Positions 1 through 8,759 of a stretch of 64,000 nucleotides of DNA are shown here, in pieces. The notes under the pieces were generated by a model. That model did no database searches. It saw nothing but the letters and a program-made list of their open reading frames with translations, and was not told the origin of the DNA. The stretch is from contig JAFAKE010000068.1 of NCBI GenBank assembly GCA_019235715.1, forward strand, positions 1-64,000, in the 5' to 3' direction. This stretch comes from Vulcanimicrobiota bacterium. Its GTDB lineage: Bacteria; Vulcanimicrobiota; Vulcanimicrobiia; Eremiobacterales; Eremiobacteraceae. The position numbers and the translations under genes were made by a program. Numbering within the stretch: the stretch's first letter is position 1; every line of letters starts with the position of its first letter.

Positions 1-274
1 CGGTCGTGAACCCGCCCTTGTCGATACGCTCGCGGTAGTAATCGAAGACTTGGCTCGCTTCTTTGCGCAGCGCCGGGATATCGTCCATATCGTACGCACT
101 GATGTAGTCGACCGCGAAGATGTGCTTCTTGACATGCGAAACGTTGACGAACGACTGATCGGACTCGCTCAGCACGAGCACGTCTTCACCTGACGGCAAC
201 GTGATGGCGTGGCGCGTCGACGCCGCACACGCGCACAGCGCGAGCAGAACGAGCGCGACGAACGCGGCCTTCAT
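1..274 (-). CDS. Putative lipoprotein, 3' end beyond the window
   Basis: The first 91 residues are visible and the gene runs off the left edge. A hydrophobic leader (MKAAFVALVLLALCACAAS) ends in a plausible lipobox, LCAC, so the product is probably exported and lipid-anchored. The mature part begins with THAITLPSG-like polar sequence and contains many aromatic and acidic residues, but I recognise no family. The ATG overlaps the lutB stop codon as ATGA, so it is translationally coupled to lutAB on the same transcript. This is the position where many lut operons carry lutC, but the visible sequence is not LutC. Confidence 0.7.
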   Translation of the reverse strand, partial: MKAAFVALVLLALCACAASTRHAITLPSGEDVLVLSESDQSFVNVSHVKKHIFAVDYISAYDMDDIPALRKEASQVFDYYRERIDKGGFTT

Positions 275-1638
275 GCGCGCCGCTCCCACCATTCCTTAAA
301 CGTTTCGTCCGCGATGGGCGGCAAGTCACGATGGCGCGTCCAGGCCGCCAGCGGTCCTGGCTTCCACCCGATGCGCGCCGAGAGGCCAGCGCCGAAACGA
401 GCGAGCCGTATCGCGCGCCGATACGCCGGCAGACTCGACATCGCGCGCGCCCAGAACCGGAACGCGCTGCGCTCGATCCCCTTGCCCGCCGCGCCGCGCG
501 CAACCGCCTTGCGGCGCATGTGCACGAGCTGGTGGGGCAGGTCGATGTCGACCGGACACTCTCCCTGACACGCGCCGCACAGGCTCGAAGTGAACGGCAG
601 CTCACCGGCGCGCTCGACGCCGATCATCTGGGGTGTCTCGACCGATCCGATCGGACCAGGATACACCCATCCGTACGCCCAGCCCCCGACGCGGCGATAG
701 ATCGGGCACACGTTCATGCATGCGCCGCAGCGAATGCAATACAGCGCTTCGCGCGTCGCCGCATCGGCAAGCACGTTGGTGCGCCCGGCATCGATGATGA
801 TGCAATACCACGTGCGCCCGTCTTCTGGTCCCAAGAAATGATGCGTGTACACCGACAGTTTCTGTCCGGTCGCCGCGCGCGCGAGCACGTGCAGGAACGG
901 CGGCAAGTCCGCGAGGCGTGGGATCACTTTCTCGATGCCCATCAGCGCGACGTAGACGGGCGGCGCCGCCGCCGACAACGCTTGATTGCCTTCGTTCTCG
1001 ACGGTGACGACCGTGCCGCTTTCGGCGACTGCGAAATTGACACCGGTCATGCCTAGGCCAGCTTCCAGATAGCGCTGGCGCAAGCGCGTACGTGCCGCCG
1101 CGAGCAGCGCCTGCGGGTCGTCGGTGTACGCGATACCGAGTTTGGCCGCGAATAGCTTGCCGATGTCTTGACGCGACAGATGCAGCGCGGGAGCGATGAT
1201 GTGCGACGGCTTTTGGCCCGCGAGCTGCACGATGTATTCGCCGAGGTCGGTCTCGACGGCGTCGATGCCCGCCGCGGCGAGGCGGTCGTTGAGCTCGAGC
1301 TCTTCTGAGAGCATCGACTTGCCTTTGACGACCGAGCGCACGTTGTGATGTTTGCAGATATCGAGGAACTGCGCAGCCGCTTCGTCGGCGCTGCGCGCCC
1401 ACAGCACCGTGCCGCCGCGCGCGCTGAACTGCTTTTCGAACTCGACGAGAAGCCAAGCCAGGTTGGCGATCGCGTACTCTTTGATGGCGTGCACGCGTGC
1501 GCGCAGCTCCTGCCACGGCACCTGTGACTGCGCGGCATGCTTGTCCGCGACGATGCGCTCCATCGTCGCGGGAAGACCGGGCGGTCCGTGCGGATGGGTG
1601 AGCGCGTCGTGCACCGCATGGCGATCGTAATGGATCAT
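271..1638 (-). CDS. lutB: LutB/LldF-type iron-sulfur protein of L-lactate oxidation
   Basis: This is the probable electron-transfer and LUD-domain subunit of the three-part LutABC lactate dehydrogenase system, which oxidises lactate to pyruvate. From the chosen start the protein is 455 residues, close to the family length. The N-terminal LUD domain is followed by a ferredoxin-like part with CIRCGACMNVCP near residue 301 and CGACQGECP near residue 354. The ATG at 1638 overlaps the lutA stop (ATGA); an upstream in-frame extension runs antisense-like through lutA and was discarded. It overlaps the following lipoprotein gene by four bases. No LutC is visible, so the third subunit must lie elsewhere or be missing. 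Confidence 0.9.
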   Translation of the reverse strand: MIHYDRHAVHDALTHPHGPPGLPATMERIVADKHAAQSQVPWQELRARVHAIKEYAIANLAWLLVEFEKQFSARGGTVLWARSADEAAAQFLDICKHHNVRSVVKGKSMLSEELELNDRLAAAGIDAVETDLGEYIVQLAGQKPSHIIAPALHLSRQDIGKLFAAKLGIAYTDDPQALLAAARTRLRQRYLEAGLGMTGVNFAVAESGTVVTVENEGNQALSAAAPPVYVALMGIEKVIPRLADLPPFLHVLARAATGQKLSVYTHHFLGPEDGRTWYCIIIDAGRTNVLADAATREALYCIRCGACMNVCPIYRRVGGWAYGWVYPGPIGSVETPQMIGVERAGELPFTSSLCGACQGECPVDIDLPHQLVHMRRKAVARGAAGKGIERSAFRFWARAMSSLPAYRRAIRLARFGAGLSARIGWKPGPLAAWTRHRDLPPIADETFKEWWERRA

Positions 1639-2402
1639 GTCGCAGCCAGCACTTCGGCGAGGTGCATCGTGCGAATCGGGCGCGTGGCCGGGTCGCGCGC
1701 CAGCATGCCGCCGATCTGCATAAGGCAACTCGAGTCGGCCGAGACAAGCACTTCGGCGCCGCTTGCAAGTACGTTCGCGCACTTGCGCTCGCCCATAGAC
1801 GCCGACAATTCATCGAACTTCACGCTGAACAGCCCGCCAAAACCGCAGCACTCGTCGCTTCCTGCCAGGTCCACAAGGCGCGCTTCGCGCACCGAACGCA
1901 ACAACCGGTATGGCGCATCGCCTACTTTGAGTTCGCGGCGCGCGTGGCAGCCATCGTGATACGCGACCGAATACGGAAAGCGCGCGCCGACGTCGACGAC
2001 GCCGAGCACGTCGACGAGAAACGTCGACAGCTCGTAGACGCGCCCGCCGATCGCGGACAACGCGGGATCGAGCGTCGGATAGAACACGCGGCACATGGCG
2101 CCGCACGAGCCTGAAGGCACGACGATCCAGTCAAATGCGTCGAAGACGTGCGCGAAGCGCGTGGCGACCGTACGCGCCTCATCCCAGTGGCCGGCGTTGA
2201 ATGCGGGCTGCCCGCAGCACGTCTGGTCGAGCGGATACTCAAGCGTGATGCCCAGGCGTGCGAACAACGTGACCATGGCGCGCCCGACATCAGGGAACAG
2301 CACGTCGCCGTAACATGGCAGGAACAGCGCGACGCGCTGTCCGCTCGCATAGCGCGGTGCGGCGACGTTTTCCATGCGTGCGCAGGGTTTGGTGAGCGCC
2401 AT
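1635..2402 (-). CDS. lutA: LutA-type cysteine-rich Fe-S oxidoreductase subunit
   Basis: The protein has the two CCG-type cysteine-rich repeats of LutA/GlpC-like proteins: DQTCCGQPAFNAGH in the first half and a second CCGFGG in the second half, with GSCGAM and DSSCLMQ segments supplying further cysteines. LVALFLPCYG-type sequence lies near the N-terminus, as in LutA. I chose the ATG at 2402 because GGGTGA lies five bases upstream; an internal ATG at 2375 is also possible. LutA works with LutB in L-lactate oxidation. The start sits only 31 bases from the divergent SDR start, so the two genes must share a very compact promoter region. Confidence 0.88.
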   Translation of the reverse strand: MALTKPCARMENVAAPRYASGQRVALFLPCYGDVLFPDVGRAMVTLFARLGITLEYPLDQTCCGQPAFNAGHWDEARTVATRFAHVFDAFDWIVVPSGSCGAMCRVFYPTLDPALSAIGGRVYELSTFLVDVLGVVDVGARFPYSVAYHDGCHARRELKVGDAPYRLLRSVREARLVDLAGSDECCGFGGLFSVKFDELSASMGERKCANVLASGAEVLVSADSSCLMQIGGMLARDPATRPIRTMHLAEVLAAT

Positions 2403-2433
2403 GATTTCACCCGCTTTCGTCAAATGGCGCGCC

Positions 2434-3228
2434 ATGCCTGACTTCTCCGGCAAGACGATCGTCATCACCGGCGGCGGCAGCGGACTCGGACGCGCGATGG
2501 CGGAGCATCTCGCATCGCTCGGCGGCTCTGTCGTCGTGACCGGACGACGGCCCGAACCGCTCGCGCAAACCGTCGAGGCGATTTCGAACGCGGGAGGCGA
2601 GGCGGAAGCGACGCCAGCGGACGTGCGCGCGCCCGATCAAGTCGAGACGTTGATCGCTGGCGTCGTCGAACGCCATGGCGGCGTCGATTGCCTGATCAAC
2701 AACGCGGCCGGCAACTTCATCGTGCGCGCAGAAGAGCTGTCGCCGAACGGCTGGAACGCGGTCATCAACATCGTGTTGAACGGCACGTTCTACTGCTCGC
2801 GCGCCGCTGGACGCGCGATGATCGCGCGCGCACGCGGCGGGTCGATTTTGAACATGGTCGCCAGTTATGCATGGACCGGCGGACCAGGCACGATCCATTC
2901 GGCGGCTGCCAAAGCAGGCGTGATCGCGATGACGCAGACGCTTGCGGTGGAATGGGGCCGCTACGGCATCCGCACCAACGCGCTCTGCCCCGGTGTCGTC
3001 AACACGCCCGGCGCGGCTGAAAAGTTATTTCCAACAGAAGCAATCCGCGAGCGGATCGCCCGGCGTGTTCCGCTCGGCAGGCTTGAGAGCGAAGGAGAAG
3101 TCGCACGCGCCGCGGCCTTTCTGCTCTCCGACGAGGCTTCGTATGTCAATGGCGCCGTCTTCGTGGCTGACGGCGGCATGTGGTTAGAGCCAGGCTTGCT
3201 GGCGACGGTGGGTAAAGTCGAGCGCTGA
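2434..3228 (+). CDS. SDR-family reductase, 2,4-dienoyl-CoA reductase-like
   Basis: This is a 264-residue short-chain dehydrogenase. The Rossmann motif TGGGSGLGRAM is at the N-terminus, and the NNAAGNF segment is characteristic of 2,4-dienoyl-CoA reductases of unsaturated fatty-acid oxidation. The active-site region (ASYAWTGGPGTIHSAAAKAG, with lysine in SAAAKAG) also follows that subgroup rather than the classical YxxxK pattern. The start at 2434 was chosen by homology (MPDFSGKTIVITGG); an ATG at 2401 would add eleven residues and overlap the lutA start. Substrate assignment is by family resemblance only. Confidence 0.82.
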   Translation: MPDFSGKTIVITGGGSGLGRAMAEHLASLGGSVVVTGRRPEPLAQTVEAISNAGGEAEATPADVRAPDQVETLIAGVVERHGGVDCLINNAAGNFIVRAEELSPNGWNAVINIVLNGTFYCSRAAGRAMIARARGGSILNMVASYAWTGGPGTIHSAAAKAGVIAMTQTLAVEWGRYGIRTNALCPGVVNTPGAAEKLFPTEAIRERIARRVPLGRLESEGEVARAAAFLLSDEASYVNGAVFVADGGMWLEPGLLATVGKVER

Positions 3229-3268
3229 TGGCCTCAAACCACCGGCCGAGTGTGCCGATATCTCTGGT

Positions 3269-3889
3269 ATGAGCCGCGCCGCGGCCCGAGCGTCCGTCCC
3301 GAGTCTCCTGCCTGCGTACCTCTGCCTGGTCGCGCTGGGAAGCATCGTCGCGCACCTTGCGTCGGAGTTCTTCGCCATGGGTTCTGACGCCGACAGCCTC
3401 GCGCTTTCGCCGAGGCATCTTTATCTCGGACTTATCGCGGTTGCGTGCGTGTGCGCGCTCGTATGGCGCGGCGCGGCGTTTTGGCGAGCCTCGCGTGGCG
3501 CGCACGATCTGAAACGCATGCTCAACGTCGCGCTCGATTCGCTGCCATGGCGCGGCCGCGGCGCTGCATTTTTCGCGTTGACCGCGAGTCTGCAGCTCGC
3601 TTTCGGTTTGACGACGCTCTTCGGCGAGGGCTGCGCGTTCTGCGGCCACGACCTCGCCGTCGGCATCATTGGCGCTCTATTGACCTCCGTCGTCCTCGCA
3701 CTTGCCGGCCGGGCCATCGCGCGGCGCTTACCGTCCATCGCCGCCGCCATAGCGACTTTGTTGCTCGGCGTGTCGCCGGACGCCGGCCGGGCGGTCGCGC
3801 GGCAGGCCGCATCGCCCGCCGCAACTATCGATTTCATCTGGTTCACCCAGCTCTATAACCGCCCGCCCCCGTCCCTCTCGATCGCATAG
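3269..3889 (+). CDS. Multi-pass membrane protein with C-terminal RPPP tail (copy A)
   Basis: This 206-residue protein has about four hydrophobic segments (near residues 13-35, 50-72, 100-120 and 128-150). It contains a GEGCAFCGHD motif between the third and fourth, and ends in NRPPPSLSIA. It is not a family I can name. A second protein at 8034 shares the same layout: alignable membrane segments, a SLQ-LAFG-type third helix and an SRPPP tail. Both sit directly upstream of a TonB-receptor-type gene. The CxxCGH motif and RPPP tail recall small proteins encoded beside copper-related receptors (DUF2946-like), but that link is only a suggestion. Confidence 0.65.
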   Translation: MSRAAARASVPSLLPAYLCLVALGSIVAHLASEFFAMGSDADSLALSPRHLYLGLIAVACVCALVWRGAAFWRASRGAHDLKRMLNVALDSLPWRGRGAAFFALTASLQLAFGLTTLFGEGCAFCGHDLAVGIIGALLTSVVLALAGRAIARRLPSIAAAIATLLLGVSPDAGRAVARQAASPAATIDFIWFTQLYNRPPPSLSIA

Positions 3890-3922
3890 TTCTCACTATC
3901 ACCGCGCTCTAGAGGGAGTACC

Positions 3923-6298
3923 ATGTCCAGATATCTCCGCGCCCACCGGCGGGCGTTGGCGGCCTTTGCCGCAGCGCTTGCGTTTCTCGTGCCTTCTTAT
4001 GCATTCGCCGCGAACGCATACCTGAGCGGCCGCGTGCTCTATGCCGGCAAGCCGGTCGCCGATGCGAGCGTCACGGCGACGGGCAACAACGTGCAGCAAG
4101 CGACCAAGAGCGACCAAGCCGGCGACTTCCGGTTCAGCACGCTGTCGCCCGGCTCGTACACGCTGGTGGCGAGCGCGCCCGGAAAATCGGGTACGCTGTT
4201 GGTCGATCTGCCCGCCTCGGGCGCGAGCGTCACGCTCGAAATGTTCGCGCGCATCGGCAGCGTCACCGCGACGGCCGCGCACACTGCGCCGATCCGCGGA
4301 TCGGGCACGGACCTCACCCTCAACTCGAGCGCCTTGAGTCGGTCGCCGGCAAGCGGCAGCTTTCCTGAGATGCTGATCCAGCTGCCGGGAGCAGCGCGCG
4401 GTGCGAACGGCGTCGTGCACATCAACGGCGATCATGGCGACATCAACTACATCGTGGATGGTGTTTCTGTGCCGCAAGCGCTGAATCGCGTGATCGGCAC
4501 GGAATTCAATCCGGGCGACGCGGCATTCGTCGACGTGCTTCAGGGCGCATACCCGGCGCAATACGGCGAGCGCTTCGCGACCGTGCTCAACATCAGCACG
4601 CGGACCGCGGCGGGCGTGCAGCATCCGGGCGCAACGCTGGAACTCGACGGCGGCTCGTTTGCGACATATGACTCGACATTTGGTTTTCACGACCGCGTGG
4701 GCAACGGCGCACTCGTGCTCGCCTTGCAGGCGGGCAGCACGAATCGAGGTCTGGATCCACCACAACCGGCGTCCGTCCATAACCAGGCGAGCAGTAGCAA
4801 CGAGTTCATCCGCTACACGCTGCCGCTGCACGAGGACTTCCTCAACCTCACGGTCTCGCACGCGTACCGCACCTTCCAGATCCCGAACGCGACCGACGAT
4901 GGCCAGCCTGCGAGCAGCGACGACAACGAGACGCAGGACGATACCTTCGCGGCGCTCACCTACCGGCATCCGATCGGCGATCGCGGTGCGTTGACCGTCG
5001 GCGCAGGTTACAAGCGCTCGGACATCCGCGACTTCGGCGACCCGCTCGACGACTGGATCTACGGCTTCGCGATCAACGCCGCGAACGGCGGCCTGCCGAC
5101 CGACTGCTTCAACGCGCTCACGATCCCGAACTACAGCACCACGACATGCGCGTATTCGTTAGCCGACAACCGCACGGCGTACGACTATCTGGTCAATGCA
5201 GACTACGCTTTGAGGAGCCGCAACCACATCGTGCGTTACGGCGCATCGTACGACATCGCCAACATTCCTAAATACTACGCGGTGACGCTGCAGCCGGCCA
5301 ACTATCTCGGCCCGCTGCTCGCACCGGCGGCGCCGCTCGCGCCATTCGCAGTGATCGACAACGCGCCCAACGTCGGTCATATCGAAACGGCCTACGCGCA
5401 GGACAGCTGGCGCATGGGCCCCGATTACGAGCTCGATTACGGCCTGCGCTGGACCGCGTTCCAGATCTTTTCGACGCAGTTCGATCAAGGCTTTACGCAG
5501 TTCAGTCCGCGCGTCAAGTTCACGCGCCTCTTCTCACCGCGGGCAAGCGCGTACATCTACTACGGGCGCTTCTTCACCCCGTTCTCGTTCGAGAACGTGT
5601 CGCCGTATGCGGCGTACCTGCTCAACCTGCCGATCCAACCGACGCTTGCGCAGTTCGACCTGAAGCCGCAACGCGACTCGGACTACGAGGTCGGTGGACA
5701 CTTGCCGCTCGGAGCCGGCGATCTCGGGCTGCGCATCATGCAGAAGGACGCGACCGATCTCATCGACGACACGCAGGTCGGCGTAACGCTGCTGCACCAG
5801 GACATCAACTACCAGCTCGGGCGCATCGCGACGCAAACGGCGGTGTATCAACAGACGCTGGCACAGAGCGGCCGCTTTTATGTGACCGCGAACCACACGT
5901 ACTCGGTCAACAAAGGTTGCGAGACGCAGCTGCTCGCGCCGTGCTTCGGCTCGCCGACCGACTGGACTCCGGCCGACCACGAACAGCGCTGGGGAGCGAC
6001 CGCCGGCATCGTGCTCAACGACGCGCGGGGCGGCTGGTTCTCGGCCGATGGCGAGTATGGCAGCGGGTTGTCGTCCGCCGCGTGTCCGCCGGGTACCCCC
6101 GGGTTTTGTAAGTACACGCCGCATACGGTGCTCTCGGTCGAAAAGGGCTTTGCGCTCGCGCCGAACGTCAGCGCGTGGGCGCGCATCACCAACCTGCTCA
6201 ACAACCAGTACTGGATCACGCTTGATAACGCGCAGGGCAACCACTACGCGAGTGGGCGCACGTTCTTTGTCGGTCTCAAAATGAGCACAGCGCAGTAG
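3923..6298 (+). CDS. TonB-dependent-receptor-type outer-membrane protein 1
   Basis: The protein has 791 residues. A signal peptide (about residues 1-30) is followed by a carboxypeptidase-regulatory-like Ig domain (about 30-110, YLSGRVLYAGKPVADASV), a plug-like domain with INGDHGDINYIVDGVSV, and a long aromatic-rich beta-barrel ending in FFVGLKMSTAQ. GAGGGAGTACC precedes the ATG. The family imports siderophores, metal complexes or organic ligands across the outer membrane. The gene follows a small membrane protein and precedes a secreted cupin, an arrangement partly repeated at 8034-11033. No TonB/ExbBD genes are in the window, so energisation and substrate are unknown. Confidence 0.85.
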   Translation: MSRYLRAHRRALAAFAAALAFLVPSYAFAANAYLSGRVLYAGKPVADASVTATGNNVQQATKSDQAGDFRFSTLSPGSYTLVASAPGKSGTLLVDLPASGASVTLEMFARIGSVTATAAHTAPIRGSGTDLTLNSSALSRSPASGSFPEMLIQLPGAARGANGVVHINGDHGDINYIVDGVSVPQALNRVIGTEFNPGDAAFVDVLQGAYPAQYGERFATVLNISTRTAAGVQHPGATLELDGGSFATYDSTFGFHDRVGNGALVLALQAGSTNRGLDPPQPASVHNQASSSNEFIRYTLPLHEDFLNLTVSHAYRTFQIPNATDDGQPASSDDNETQDDTFAALTYRHPIGDRGALTVGAGYKRSDIRDFGDPLDDWIYGFAINAANGGLPTDCFNALTIPNYSTTTCAYSLADNRTAYDYLVNADYALRSRNHIVRYGASYDIANIPKYYAVTLQPANYLGPLLAPAAPLAPFAVIDNAPNVGHIETAYAQDSWRMGPDYELDYGLRWTAFQIFSTQFDQGFTQFSPRVKFTRLFSPRASAYIYYGRFFTPFSFENVSPYAAYLLNLPIQPTLAQFDLKPQRDSDYEVGGHLPLGAGDLGLRIMQKDATDLIDDTQVGVTLLHQDINYQLGRIATQTAVYQQTLAQSGRFYVTANHTYSVNKGCETQLLAPCFGSPTDWTPADHEQRWGATAGIVLNDARGGWFSADGEYGSGLSSAACPPGTPGFCKYTPHTVLSVEKGFALAPNVSAWARITNLLNNQYWITLDNAQGNHYASGRTFFVGLKMSTAQ

Positions 6299-6360
6299 GG
6301 AGGGCGACGCTCTCGACGAACGGCCTACGGCCTGCCACGAGGCTGGTCTAAGGAGGAAGC

Positions 6361-6813
6361 ATGAGCAAAGGCTTGTTCGCCGTTTGTCTGATCGCTGCCG
6401 CGGCGGTGATCGGTTATGGATCCGCCGGCGCCGCTGCACCGACGGATGCCCCCGTCATCGTGCAGCCGGGTGCGGTGAAGTTCGCGCCCGTCAAGGGGAT
6501 GACCGGCGTCGAATATGGAGTGCTATACGGCGATCCGACCAAGGCGGGGAGCCAGTACGCTGCGCGCTACAGGATCGCAGACGGCGTGAAGTTCCCGCCA
6601 CACACACATCCGCAGCTCGAGCAGGTCACGGTGTTGAGCGGCACGTTCATGGCCGGAATCGGCAAGACGTGGGATGCGACGAAGATGGTTTCATTGCCGG
6701 CCGGCGCGTATGTCGCAATCCCGGCGGATCTGCCGCACTACGCACAAGCGAAAGGCGAAACGATCCTCGAGGTTCACGGCATCGGACCCGACGTCATGAA
6801 CATGGTCAAGTAA
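6361..6813 (+). CDS. Secreted cupin-domain protein
   Basis: This 150-residue protein has a signal peptide (about residues 1-23, ending near AGAAAP) and a single cupin fold. The first cupin motif is recognisable as FPPHTHPQLEQVTVLSG, with two histidines and a glutamate that normally bind metal. The second lies around LPAGAYVAIPADLPHYAQAKG. A strong AAGGAGGAA ribosome site precedes the ATG. It stands 62 bases after receptor 1 and before a bidirectional-looking terminator, so it is probably co-transcribed with the receptor. Its enzymatic or binding role is not evident from sequence. Confidence 0.85.
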   Translation: MSKGLFAVCLIAAAAVIGYGSAGAAAPTDAPVIVQPGAVKFAPVKGMTGVEYGVLYGDPTKAGSQYAARYRIADGVKFPPHTHPQLEQVTVLSGTFMAGIGKTWDATKMVSLPAGAYVAIPADLPHYAQAKGETILEVHGIGPDVMNMVK

Positions 6814-6865
6814 TTCGAACCGACGCGAAGCGAACCACACGGAATAGATCGAAACGAAACGCAGC

Positions 6866-6893
6866 GCCGGCCTTTTAAAGGCCGGCATCTTTT
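6866..6893. terminator. Terminator between convergent cupin and DoxX-like genes
   Basis: A perfect ten-base inverted repeat (GCCGGCCTTT and AAAGGCCGGC, 6866-6875 and 6877-6886) is followed by ATCTTTT on plus. On minus the arm ends in an A/T-rich stretch. It sits between two convergent genes and could stop transcription from both sides. Confidence 0.8.
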
Positions 6894-7339
6894 CATCCGG
6901 TCGAACTATGATCGTCAGCTGGCGGCCGCCAAGACCACCACACGAGATAGATCGCCGGGATGATCGCGGCGCCATCGCGCGCGACGGTCCACCACGTGAC
7001 CGGATCGGTCTCGCGCGGGCCGAAACAACCGCACGGGGTCGGGATGCCGCGAATGACGACCGAGGCAAGCGCGGCGATGAACACCGCCAGCAGTGCGACG
7101 GACACAACCGAGACGATGCGCAGCTGCCAGCCCAGCAGCAGGTACGCGCCTAATACGATTTCAAACAGCGGCAAAGCGAGCGCGGAGAATCCGACGAACG
7201 CCGGCGGCAGTCCCAGCCGAAAGGCGACGATCGTGGATCCGAGGTCGGGCGCATGGCCGACCTTGAGGATGCCGGCGGCCAAGAACACGCCGCCGACGAT
7301 GACGCGAGCGATGAAAGACAGAACGTGAAAAAACCTCAA
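6893..7339 (-). CDS. MauE/DoxX-family membrane protein
   Basis: From the TTG at 7339 the product is about 148 residues with four membrane helices (starting RFFHVLSFIARVIVGGVF). A GIPTPCGCFG motif lies before the last helix; the paired cysteines are typical of MauE-like members that pass electrons to periplasmic thiol proteins. The TTG is chosen because AGGAG lies seven bases upstream; longer in-frame extensions are antisense to the neighbouring thioredoxin gene. It is head-to-head with that thioredoxin and overlaps it by about 15 bases, which supports a joint disulfide or thiol-redox role, as in the MauE/MauD pair of methylamine utilisation. Confidence 0.78.
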   Translation of the reverse strand: MRFFHVLSFIARVIVGGVFLAAGILKVGHAPDLGSTIVAFRLGLPPAFVGFSALALPLFEIVLGAYLLLGWQLRIVSVVSVALLAVFIAALASVVIRGIPTPCGCFGPRETDPVTWWTVARDGAAIIPAIYLVWWSWRPPADDHSSTG

Positions 7340-7963
7340 ACCGCCGCTCCTAAGCGGGCCGCAACCGGCCCTCCCTGGCGCACGATTGCGTCGCTGGCCG
7401 CCGGCGTCCTCGTCATCATCGCGATCGCGGTGTACGCCTGGTCGCAGATGCACAAGCTGCCGAGCGCTGCCGTCGCGCCCAACGCGGTCCCATCCGTGCC
7501 GCCGATGCGCAAGGTGGGCACTCCCGCGCCGGTGTTCGACGTGCAAACGCCGCTCGGACCGATCAACAACGCGACGTTCGCCGGCAAACCGTACATGCTC
7601 GAGCTGTTCGCGACGTGGTGCCCGCACTGCCAGCGCATGACGGCGGTGCTCAAATCGCTGCGCGCAACGATCCCAGAAGCGCGCTTCGGCATGGTGTCGA
7701 TAACGGGCTCACCGTACGCGGCCGGATCGACTGAAGGCAATCCGATCCCTGAGAATCAGGACGACGTCAATCAGTTCGACAAGTACTTCGGCATCACGTG
7801 GCCGTCGGTGTTCGACCCCGACCTGAAAACCGCCACGACGTGGGGACTCGACGGCTTTCCGACCATCTACATCGTCAACGCCAAAGGGACGATCGTGTTC
7901 GCCGGCAGCGGAGAAATGCCGGAATCGCGCCTGCTGAGCGAGGCGCGCAAGGCCGGCGCCTGA
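7325..7963 (+). CDS. Membrane-anchored TlpA/MauD-like thioredoxin
   Basis: The product is about 212 residues. A short basic N-terminus is followed by one membrane anchor (TIASLAAGVLVIIAIAVYAW), then a periplasmic thioredoxin fold with active site FATWCPHCQRM (CPHC). A cis-proline region, GLDGFPTIYIVN, lies near the C-terminus. A CPHC centre suggests a thiol-disulfide oxidoreductase in the envelope. I use the GTG at 7325, which gives a normal positively charged leader; a more upstream ATG at 7253 lies wholly antisense to the divergent DoxX-like gene. A hairpin with a T-rich tail follows the stop. Confidence 0.82.
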   Translation: MKKPQTAAPKRAATGPPWRTIASLAAGVLVIIAIAVYAWSQMHKLPSAAVAPNAVPSVPPMRKVGTPAPVFDVQTPLGPINNATFAGKPYMLELFATWCPHCQRMTAVLKSLRATIPEARFGMVSITGSPYAAGSTEGNPIPENQDDVNQFDKYFGITWPSVFDPDLKTATTWGLDGFPTIYIVNAKGTIVFAGSGEMPESRLLSEARKAGA

Positions 7964-7995
7964 GCGGCACCTGAAAACCGGCGGGCCGCGCGCTG

Positions 7996-8016
7996 GCGGG
8001 AAGCTCCCGCTTCTTT
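7996..8016 (+). terminator. Probable terminator after the thioredoxin gene
   Basis: A six-base stem, GCGGGA and TCCCGC with a three-base loop, is followed by TTCTTT, 32 bases after the thioredoxin stop codon. The stem is short, so termination may be partial. Confidence 0.5.
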
Positions 8017-8033
8017 AGCGTACGTCTCACTAA

Positions 8034-8705
8034 ATGGCTCGAAGGGACGTCTGCTGGTTGCTCATCGGCGCGGTCGCGTTGGCGGCGTCGCTGCTTGGCC
8101 ACGCCGCGCAGTTGAGCATCGAGTCCGCGCATCTGTTCGGCTCGACGCGCGCCGCGTATTCTCACATGTTGCAGACACCCTATGCGTACGTCGCGCTCGG
8201 CCTGCTGTTCGTCGCCGCCTACTTCATCGCGCGCGGCATCATCGAAGGAGTGCGCGATCGTTTTGAGGACGGCGAATGGCTCGTACCTGCGCTTGATGCG
8301 TTGCGCACGATCGCGCCCGCTCGCCTCGTGCTTGCCGTCGTTTCTTTGCAGTTCGGATCGCTGATCGTCGGAGAGCTTTCCGAGCAAGCGCTTTCGTCAT
8401 ACGACCGCTTTGGGCTCGGCGCCATCTTCGGCGCTGGACACTATTCGGCGGCGTTCGTACACATCGCGATCGGCGTCGTTCTTGCGCTCGTCTTACATGC
8501 GTTCGCGCGCGCGGCATGCGAACGGGTCGCGGCGATCGCGCGCTTCGTGCTCGTGCTTGTCGGCCGTCTTGCTCAGCCGGCACTGCGCACCGCTGTTCCG
8601 CAGTTGCGCGCCATCGCGCTTGCTGCGGATTCACCCCTTCCTCCCTTACTGGCGCGTCACATCGCCAGCCGGCCTCCTCCGCTCGTGGCTGCCCTTATAG
8701 CATAG
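8034..8705 (+). CDS. Multi-pass membrane protein with C-terminal RPPP tail (copy B)
   Basis: This 223-residue protein has about four hydrophobic helices (near 8-25, 50-68, 100-118 and 140-160) and ends in ASRPPPLVAALIA. It parallels the protein at 3269 in length, helix order, a SLQ-x-GS third helix, a histidine before the fourth helix (AGHYSAAFVH, versus CGHDLAVG) and the RPPP tail. It lacks the CxxC of copy A. It lies 54 bases upstream of receptor 2 in the same direction and is probably in the same operon. No known family was recognised. Confidence 0.65.
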   Translation: MARRDVCWLLIGAVALAASLLGHAAQLSIESAHLFGSTRAAYSHMLQTPYAYVALGLLFVAAYFIARGIIEGVRDRFEDGEWLVPALDALRTIAPARLVLAVVSLQFGSLIVGELSEQALSSYDRFGLGAIFGAGHYSAAFVHIAIGVVLALVLHAFARAACERVAAIARFVLVLVGRLAQPALRTAVPQLRAIALAADSPLPPLLARHIASRPPPLVAALIA

Positions 8706-8759
8706 GCGGCCAAACCCGGCATCCCGCCCTTTGGCCGCCACCCGACTTGGTGGAGGTCC

